The position numbers were made by a program, and so were the translations under genes. The notes beneath the pieces are model-generated. The model made no database searches. It was not told the DNA's origin and saw only the letters and a list, made by a program, of their open reading frames with translations. This document shows, piece by piece, positions 57,931 through 64,000 of a DNA stretch of 64,000 nucleotides. The stretch is from Blastobasis lacticolella (lineage: Eukaryota; Arthropoda; Insecta; Lepidoptera; Blastobasidae): the NCBI GenBank assembly GCA_905147135.1, contig LR990050.1:4042501-4106500 (forward strand), given 5' to 3'. How positions within the stretch are numbered: the first letter of the stretch is position 1; every line of letters starts with the position of its first letter.

Positions 57931-58824
57931 TTTCAATTATAAAGGAGAGTTTGGTAGCCGACTGTGACGTCACAGCGCCCCTTCGTAACCCAGCACGGTA
58001 AGCTCCATTTTCTGGGAAAGTGAATGCCAATAATCTTAAACAAAAGCCTAGAACTCCTTTGTCTTTTATCCGATTTTCATTTTTGTTACCGAATTATTGC
58101 TTTTTTCTTAATTTTTTGTCAACATAACTGGGATATAACAATTCAGAAACAGCCTGCCGGGTGGCACGATGAAATAAGGGTTTTTTCAAATTCGCCAGTA
58201 AGTATCGAGTCTAGTCGAAGCCGTACTAGTGACGCACGTTTTATAAGACTTACAAAATTCAATTTCTTTATGGACTAGGGGTAAAACGCTATATAGGACA
58301 TAGATAGGAAGATAGGAATGATACATACGCTTATTACACCATTAAAATTTTACGCACTTTTATTGCTGTGACTTGTAGGTAGGTCGGTTGTAACCATCTC
58401 GACTTTACACGTAATTTGAATCCTGCCATTGAATGTAGTGTCGATAGAATCTAATGATAGAATAGAATTTAATTACTGTAGAATCATATCATTTGTTTTA
58501 TAATTTAAATTTATTGCAATTTTCAATTTTAAATTAGAGCGTGATATAGGTGCATGGCGACCGGGAAGGAATGTAGATAGGTACACGGATGTGGGTAGAT
58601 AGCTTTGTTCCGGACCCACGCACGACGTTTGTGTCTTTTTAAATTAGTCGTATAATTTTATATACTCCGCAATACGTAGACACTCACCACTAAACAAACT
58701 ACAATTTATTTATTTAGAATTCATTTATTTATATTATGTACCTATAGTATTTTGTAGATAAGTATTATTGTTTTTATTTTTATATATTACTGGCATGTGA
58801 AATCACTTACGTCCGTGCTTCACT

Positions 58825-58925
58825 GAGGGGCACACTGAAAACCAGCGCCATTGCGTCAGCCGTGGCTTATGCTGAGTGTGGCCCCGTTGCACGTCTCCTT
58901 ATGGCACAGGTAACGAAGTAACGAT
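58825..58925 (+). repeat. Dispersed repeat (relative of 22825-22915)
   Basis: GGGGCACACTGAAAACCAGC, GCTGAGTGTGGCCCCGTTGC and CCTTATGGCACAGGTAACG. Class unknown. Confidence 0.5.
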
Positions 58926-58992
58926 AGCATTGTCCCTTTCTCATTGTTTCTTGTAAGCTGTATTATGACTAAAGGCCTTGCCACACACAAAG

Positions 58993-59150
58993 CTCGGCGC
59001 GAGCGCGGCGCGAGCGCGGTGCGATATTTGCTAGGCAACCATCGCGCGGCGCGATAGTTGCCTAGGCAACGCGCCAGCATCGCGCCGCGCTCGCGCCGCG
59101 CTCAGGCCGCGCTCAGGCCGGCGTGAGCGCGGCGCCGCGCCTGCGCTGTG
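58993..59150. repeat. G+C-rich palindromic island
   Basis: GAGCGCGGCGCGAGCGCGGT at 59001 and its near-perfect complement at 59079-59103 (24 of 25 positions pair) enclose a second palindrome around GCTAGGCAACCATCGCGC / GCGCGATAGTTGCCTAGGC. Further GCTCAGGCCGCGCTCAGGCC repetition follows. The base composition differs sharply from the flanks. Confidence 0.75.
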
Positions 59151-59154
59151 CAGT

Positions 59155-60120
59155 GCCACAAACTTATCAGACCTGGTACCGGCGGCGCTGTTTTTGGGAT
59201 TGACATGTCAGTTCAAATACATTTCAAAAGTAAGTGTCGTTATTTTTCCGCAGTTCCAGTTTTGGCCACCGCGTTTCTATGCAAATCGGCACACATAGAG
59301 TGGCTGCTCCATTATTCGGGGAAATGAATTTTTAGGATGGTAATACTCCCGCATGTCGTAATAGCGGGTTAATTACTCGTTTCTTTTTACCAACAGTCCG
59401 AATCTTTCCTCCTAATTTGACTGGTGCATTACGCAGATAATTTTAAACCTGAGGAAGAATATAGGCTTACTTTTTATTCCCCTCCACTCGCTAGCTTGCA
59501 AGAGTATATATAAGGTAGGTAAAAACCTGAAGCTTGGAAAAGTAACGCCCTACCTCTGAAATAAGTCGCCTTTTACGACACCTCTTAGTGTGGACAGCGA
59601 TGCTATTTTACTCTGTTGGACACCACACTGCAAATTTTGCTCCTTAGGTAGGCCCCCTAAGGTAGGTAGGATGAGGGGGCACAGCTCTCCTACATCAGAA
59701 TCAAAACATTTCAGTACGACTTACTTGTCGAGTTAGACAAACTTTTAATGATACCGTAACATAGAGCACAAATTCTACAGAGCAAAAATTCGGTGGCTAG
59801 AGTCTAACGCTGATATAGATGTTTTGTTTAATTACCCGCTACAGTGCACAGAAAATTGCGCTCAATCTTATCCACCACAATTTTCAGTTCAGTATAAAAT
59901 AGACGAACAATTGCCCAAAGCTTACTTCATGGCCATGGATCGTAGTTCTTCTTGTTCGTGTACAATTGACTTACCGCCATACAGAATCAAATTCGACTTT
60001 TTCTAACAGATTTATCTCTAGCGGCTGAACCGGGATTTGTCGCTAGAATAGTCCCCGCGGGCTTAAGTAACCCACTCTTACGTATTTGTGTCTTTGACAG
60101 TTGTCAAAACGCACTTGCCA
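59155..60120. other. Unassigned; repeat 3 fragment at 59560-59632
   Basis: 59560-59632 on the minus strand is a worn 5' piece of repeat 3 (CAGTGTGGTGTCCAACAGAG). 59824-60006 is a 60-codon frame with four Cys (CTENCAQSY, SSSCSCTID); no family recognised and no supporting context. Confidence 0.4.
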
Positions 60121-60127
60121 GGTGAAA

Positions 60128-60195
60128 TTATTAAATATTTATGGTAGAATTTTTTTGTAGTTTTTTAAATATTTATGGTAGAATTTTTTAGTAAT
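60128..60195. repeat. Short direct duplication
   Basis: TAAATATTTATGGTAGAATT and a T-run plus GTAG occur twice, about 35 bp apart. Confidence 0.7.
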
Positions 60196-60209
60196 TTATA
60201 TAATCTGGC

Positions 60210-60934
60210 TATAATAGGACCACGCTTAGTCCGAATCAACTGACAGTGGTAGAAATTATAAAATGTGGATATGGCAATATCTATTGGATAATCTGTCCTT
60301 GTCAGTCATTGTCCATTATTATTTAGGCGATCCGCACACTGGAACGCAGCACCGTACTTTTGTGCGTGACGTGCGTTAGTGCGTGACATAAAGTAATTTG
60401 AGCTGTCATCGGTTTCTATGGAAATTACTCATAGTCGAACACACAGACAACGCATCCACGCGCGTTCGTGCGGATCCGTCGTTTTTTTTCTTTGCAACAT
60501 TTGACACGGGCTGCGGGTCTATAAAGTTTTTGGCGCTGTACTTTCTACATAAAAAGGCGTCAAATAGGCCGCTGCTGTGAAGTGAGGTCTCCAGGATTGT
60601 CAAATAGGTATTCCGTTACTCAGTTCTCTAATTATTTTTTGCCTAAATAATATAATTTTATGAAAAGATTATAACAATTTGGAGAATTCCTAAATTTTTT
60701 ATTGTATTGTATAAAACAATATAAAAAATTACACATATTTCTAAATTTCGCCAGAATGAATGCTGCGCTCCAATGTGCCAATCGCCTCAACAATATTTTT
60801 CAAATCAGTCAAATTCTTTGTTATGACTTTTATAAATGACGTTCTATGACGGATAAAAGACATGGCATTAGTTGCCATACAGAGATTTTTTTTTTTTTTT
60901 TATAGCTATTCGGACTTAGCGTGGTCCTACTATA
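60210..60934. mobile_element. Outer MITE-like element with 27-bp terminal inverted repeats
   Basis: Ends TATAATAGGACCACGCTTAG and, reversed, TATAGTAGGACCACGCTAAG, matching at 25 of 27 positions. The outer TA-rich tips suggest a TA-type target, but the boundary is not certain. Contains the inner inverted-repeat element at 60326-60786. Confidence 0.7.
60326..60786. mobile_element. Inner element with 26-bp terminal inverted repeats
   Basis: Ends GGCGATCCGCACACTGGAAC and, reversed, GGCGATTGGCACATTGGAGC (22 of 26 positions match). 461 bp, A+T-rich interior, no recognisable protein. It sits entirely inside the outer element. Confidence 0.65.
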
Positions 60935-60939
60935 CCAGT

Positions 60940-62125
60940 AGACACTGGCAAAGACACATAACAGACTAGACACAAATCAAAAATATTCCCTGTTCGCTCA
61001 CTCTACAATTATTATGAACCTCGCTATCCCGTTTTTTCGTCTATTGAAATAAGCTGTCAGAAAATAACGCGCGCAATGTTTTGAACGCTCCACATGTTGC
61101 TGGAGCTCCTGAAGACCTGACGTTTCTTTTGAAACATCGGTGAATAATTTTATAATTTCCTAATATAATTTAAATCAAAGCACCTAAAAGACGGTGTAAT
61201 TTAGTGCACATCTAAATGAAAATTTTAGAAATTTAAATATTGTAATCGAAAAGTATAAAATAATAACATAATTCTTTTTTTTTTTCAATAAACCCACTAC
61301 GTAATAGAAAATAATAATTGACCATAGATAGGTAACATGTAGGGAAAGCAAAATTGGCATAATGTCAACTCGAAGCAAATGGAACAAATGGGTGTTTTAT
61401 TAGATACATGACTGTTTTAATCAATGTCTAAACAATCCTAATGTCAAACTGAGTACCTACTTCAACTGTCACAATATAGATAAATTGGAATAATAAGTTT
61501 AAGGGAAGTGTTGGATATAGAAATAATATTCTTGTATACCTATATCCTTATTAATTTATTAACCGTAACACTGTTAACGTTGTAATGTCAATCTCTTAGC
61601 AATGTTCTGTCTCTCTGTGTCACTGTTTGACCAGCCAGTGATAATGATTTACTACGATTTCCGAAATTAAAAATAGATTTCTCAAGTTTCTCTGACCGAG
61701 GGTCAGCAGGGTTTCATTTCACCAGCACCGAATAGCCTTAGGTACATTGCACTGTGCCTGGATATAGATCTAGATACTGTCAAACAACAAATATCAAAAA
61801 TACAAAACGAACAAAGCTACCATAATATTTTTCGGTTAATTTTGTAACCTCAAATAAATGTAAACAATAAGTACTACAAAATACATTAATTCCACTTAAA
61901 TTCAAATGATTTCCAAAAGATCACATTTATTTCAATATTTTCAAAATCTATCTGAATACATGTTACGTACCGTTTAAATCTTTGCTGTACATCTTCCAAA
62001 TCAAACAGCAACTTATCTGCTCTAAACTCGGCCATACATGCTTGAGAAACTCAAAATATTACTGTTTTCGTGCCGCTTTTATTTTTTTGTACTTATTTCG
62101 AAAATAAATGTCCCACACAGTAAAA
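60940..62125. other. Unassigned A+T-rich stretch
   Basis: No gene, SINE or recognisable transposon. Several short A+T-rich open frames are without family features. Confidence 0.45.
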
Positions 62126-62126
62126 T

Positions 62127-62134
62127 GCTGGAAA
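62127..62134 (+). repeat. Target-site duplication GCTGGAAA, left
   Basis: Identical to 63486-63493 on the far side of the element. Eight base pairs, as expected for P elements. Confidence 0.88.
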
Positions 62135-62165
62135 CACAGAAATGAAACAAAAACAGAATCCATGT
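62135..62165 (+). repeat. Left 31-bp terminal inverted repeat
   Basis: Starts CACAGAAATGAA and ends GAATCCATGT. All 31 positions pair with 63455-63485, and the next position differs, so the length is exactly 31. Confidence 0.9.
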
Positions 62166-62301
62166 TACTTTAAAGAGATGTGGTGCATGCAAGGTGTGAC
62201 AATCTCCTTTGTTGTACATGACATACACTCATCGGGTCTTACAACGCGCCGCCATTTCGTAGCGATCGGACATATTAATCCTCGATGAAAAATATTTAAA
62301 A

Positions 62302-62913
62302 ATGCCGTCATGTGTAGTGAAATCGTGTAAGAGTTACTGGAAAAAATGTAACAAGGCAGGAGGAATTACCTACCACGCATAAGTAATTATGGTTCGGGCT
62401 ACTTTTTTTTATTAATGTTTTATTTACTATGGTGCAAATTTCAAACAAAAGTACAACGATGTGGCTACCTGTTTTTCGGGAAAATTCCCATAAAATGGGG
62501 AATTCTTTATTAAATTTGTGACTCAGATCAGGTTCCGAATTTTTATTACCTATCGTATCTGAAAAGAACTTGAATGATTGTAATTATAGTCTACCCTACG
62601 TACTGCTATGATGTAAGCATAGTAGTCCGATTTTGTAATTAAATAATATAACACCGCTTTCTGCGGAGCCCTTATTATTTTCGATCCCGATTTTATTTTA
62701 ACCGGGTTATATTATTTTAATAGGTTTCCTAGTAATAAAAACCGTAAAGACGATTGGATTCTAATTATACGAAACTGTAGAAGAGAAACCAATTGGAACC
62801 CATCATCTGCGAGTACCGTGTGCAGTGCACATTTTGATGACGTGGATTTTATAACAACCGCGAAGGGGCTACGATGCTTGGTTCCGTACGCCTTTCCAAA
62901 ACGTGTAAATTAA
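62302..62913 (+). CDS. THAP-domain protein of the P-like element, two exons
   Basis: Exon 1 (62302-62378) encodes MPSCVVKSCKSYWKK and ends in YH plus two bases. Exon 2 (62724-62913) follows ...TTTTAATAG and begins G TTT CCT, giving AFPSN. Joined, the ~88 residues form a C2CH zinc finger: Cys4, Cys9, Cys59, His62, with invariant Pro28, Trp37 and Phe63 and a C-terminal AFPKR in the place of the AVPTI box. THAP domains bind DNA in a sequence-specific way, and in P elements recognise the transposon's own ends. The 345-nt intron interrupts the domain after codon 25 in phase 2, as in human THAP1 (from memory). The intron starts ATAAGT, not GTAAGT; if unspliced, a TAA at 62380 ends translation after 26 codons. 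A GTAAAT at 62905 could be a further donor. Possible self-repressor; may be a pseudogene. Confidence 0.75.
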
Positions 62914-62984
62914 CTGAATAGCTATTTTGTTTTTTATAATTTGATGTATCTATTTGTACCCGCCTCGAATAGCAGAATAAGAAA

Positions 62985-63133
62985 ATAGGGCAGGATAGGG
63001 GTACGGGAGGGGTACGGCAGGCATACGGTAGGGATACGGGAAGGTGACAAGAGAGGTACGGGAAGGTGACAGGAGAGGTATGGGAGTTGTACGAGAAGGT
63101 TACGGCAGGCATACGGTACGGGAGGGTTACGAG
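62985..63133. repeat. Minisatellite inside the P-like element
   Basis: About a dozen irregular units of GGTACGGGAG / GGATACGGGA / GGTGACAAGA type, 9-16 bp long. The two minus-strand open frames rich in Pro, Ser and Tyr are simple translations of this array and not genes. Confidence 0.8.
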
Positions 63134-63454
63134 AACAAATTGAACCGGACAGCTGTCTGTTATTTATTTTTAATAACACTGCCAGAAATGCGCAATATTG
63201 AAAATATGATCAAACTTTATTTGTATGGAGCGTACTCGGGGAGACTCCTCTTATCAAAATATTTCATTACTTAAGAATTTTTAAATAAATAATTACAATC
63301 AGAAATTTATAATTTTTATTTATTTATTATTGTAAAGTTGTATTGCTAACATAATACATAAAGAGGGCAAAATGGATCATGTATATGGCAACCCTAAAAT
63401 TACTTAGACATATAAAATGGCGGCCATTTCTATGCTTCCCTCATGACTTAAGAC

Positions 63455-63485
63455 ACATGGATTCTGTTTTTGTTTCATTTCTGTG
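63455..63485 (-). repeat. Right 31-bp terminal inverted repeat
   Basis: ACATGGATTCTG ... CATTTCTGTG, exact reverse complement of 62135-62165. Confidence 0.9.
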
Positions 63486-63493
63486 GCTGGAAA
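63486..63493 (+). repeat. Target-site duplication GCTGGAAA, right
   Basis: Exact copy of 62127-62134; flanking bases beyond it differ. Confidence 0.88.
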
Positions 63494-63782
63494 TATCACA
63501 GTGATATCACATGAAAACTTAAACATAAAAAAAACAATGTCTGGTCGATGTGACAGCTGAAGTATCAGTTTGTTTACAGATAGGAATATTATATTTGAGT
63601 TTTAAAGTAATGTAGTGCTGCCAGCAAAGACTTCTATATATGGACCGGTTCATTGTACAAAGGCAATGAGACCACTTCATTGGAGCTAAAACTGCAATAG
63701 AGCTCCAATGTCGTCTCAGTGACGTCTCGGACATGTCTACGAATGGTCGTTACTTTACAATGTAAAGGTATTACGAATTAGA

Positions 63783-63905
63783 GCGGCTCAGCCCGAGGCA
63801 TGCTCGCCGTGCGCGGCGAGATGCTCACCGCGCGCGGTGAGGCTGCTCAGCTGCGCATTTGTTTGTTCGTTGAGGCAACGTGCTCGCGGCGAGCCACAAA
63901 TGCGC
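63783..63905. repeat. G+C-rich palindromic island
   Basis: CTCGCCGTGCGCGGCGAG and CTCACCGCGCGCGGTGAG are back-to-back palindromes, followed by GCGCATTTGT and its complement ACAAATGCGC (63854 and 63897 regions). Similar in composition and in its GAGGCAACG motif to 58993-59150. Confidence 0.65.
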
Positions 63906-64000
63906 CGCACAAATAAAATGCTGATGCTGCTTTTATCATAATTGATGGGATTGTTAAAATAATTTTAGTTTTTTCGATCCTCGTTGGTATCTTCAATCAA

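Larger units (their letters stand above)
62135..63485 (+). mobile_element. P-superfamily DNA transposon, short THAP-only form (1,351 bp)
   Basis: Seen directly: perfect 31-bp terminal inverted repeats (62135-62165 and 63455-63485, starting CACAGAAATGAA), a perfect 8-bp flanking duplication, a 10-bp subterminal inverted repeat GCCGCCATTT (62248-62257; complement at 63415-63424), and a complete THAP domain split over two exons. Known of the family: P elements have 31-bp termini, make 8-bp duplications, carry subterminal inverted repeats and encode a transposase with an N-terminal THAP domain. Inference: this is a deletion derivative or MITE-like form, because about 540 bp after exon 2 cannot hold the RNase H-like catalytic domain. 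hAT elements also make 8-bp duplications, but lack THAP. Confidence 0.85.

Noticed and set aside
62849..63179. Pro/Ser/Tyr-rich open frames on the minus strand
   Set aside because: They translate the GGTACGGGAG-type minisatellite and antisense exon 2; no start context or family signature.

Overview
This is a eukaryotic, A+T-rich and almost wholly repetitive window. The suite of dispersed repeats (tRNA-derived and 5S-rRNA-derived SINEs, RTE- and CR1/Jockey-like LINE tails, mariner and Tc1-like transposons, short palindromic MITEs) points to an insect, most likely a moth or butterfly. I find no intact host protein-coding gene, rRNA gene, functional tRNA gene or CRISPR array. Gene poverty and heavy nesting of transposons suit heterochromatin or a W-like chromosome, but the sequence cannot prove that. 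All family comparisons were made by eye within the window, so boundaries of old repeats are approximate.

Layout. 1-4.4 kb: inverted pair of a palindromic element flanking broken LINE pieces and SINEs. 4.4-27.7 kb: scattered SINEs, LINE 3' tails and MITEs separated by sequence I cannot assign. 27.8-38.8 kb: a 10,958-bp tandem array made of three 2,390-bp long terminal repeats and two 1,894-bp internal regions of an LTR retrotransposon-like element with no recognisable gag or pol. It begins TGTAAC, ends GTTACA, is flanked by a 4-bp GGCT duplication, and split a ~250-bp repeat on insertion. 39.3-42.6 kb: a dead mariner transposase broken by a dead LINE and by a short repeat. 48.9-50.7 kb: a dead Tc1/mariner-superfamily transposon with TA ends lying inside a larger inverted repeat. 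51-62 kb: more SINEs and LINE tails, a pair of nested inverted-repeat elements (60.2-60.9 kb) and G+C-rich palindromes.

62.1-63.5 kb holds the finding I rate highest: a 1,351-bp transposon with perfect 31-bp terminal inverted repeats and a perfect 8-bp target duplication (GCTGGAAA). It encodes, in two exons, a complete THAP zinc-finger DNA-binding domain. This is the architecture of the P-element superfamily, here reduced to the DNA-binding part with no room for the catalytic domain, resembling the short repressor-type P derivatives of Drosophila. The intron starts AT rather than GT, so the domain may no longer be spliced together.

No genes here cooperate in a pathway. The biology is mobile-element biology: amplification of a gene-less LTR element, transposon nesting, and a possible P-element repressor relic.
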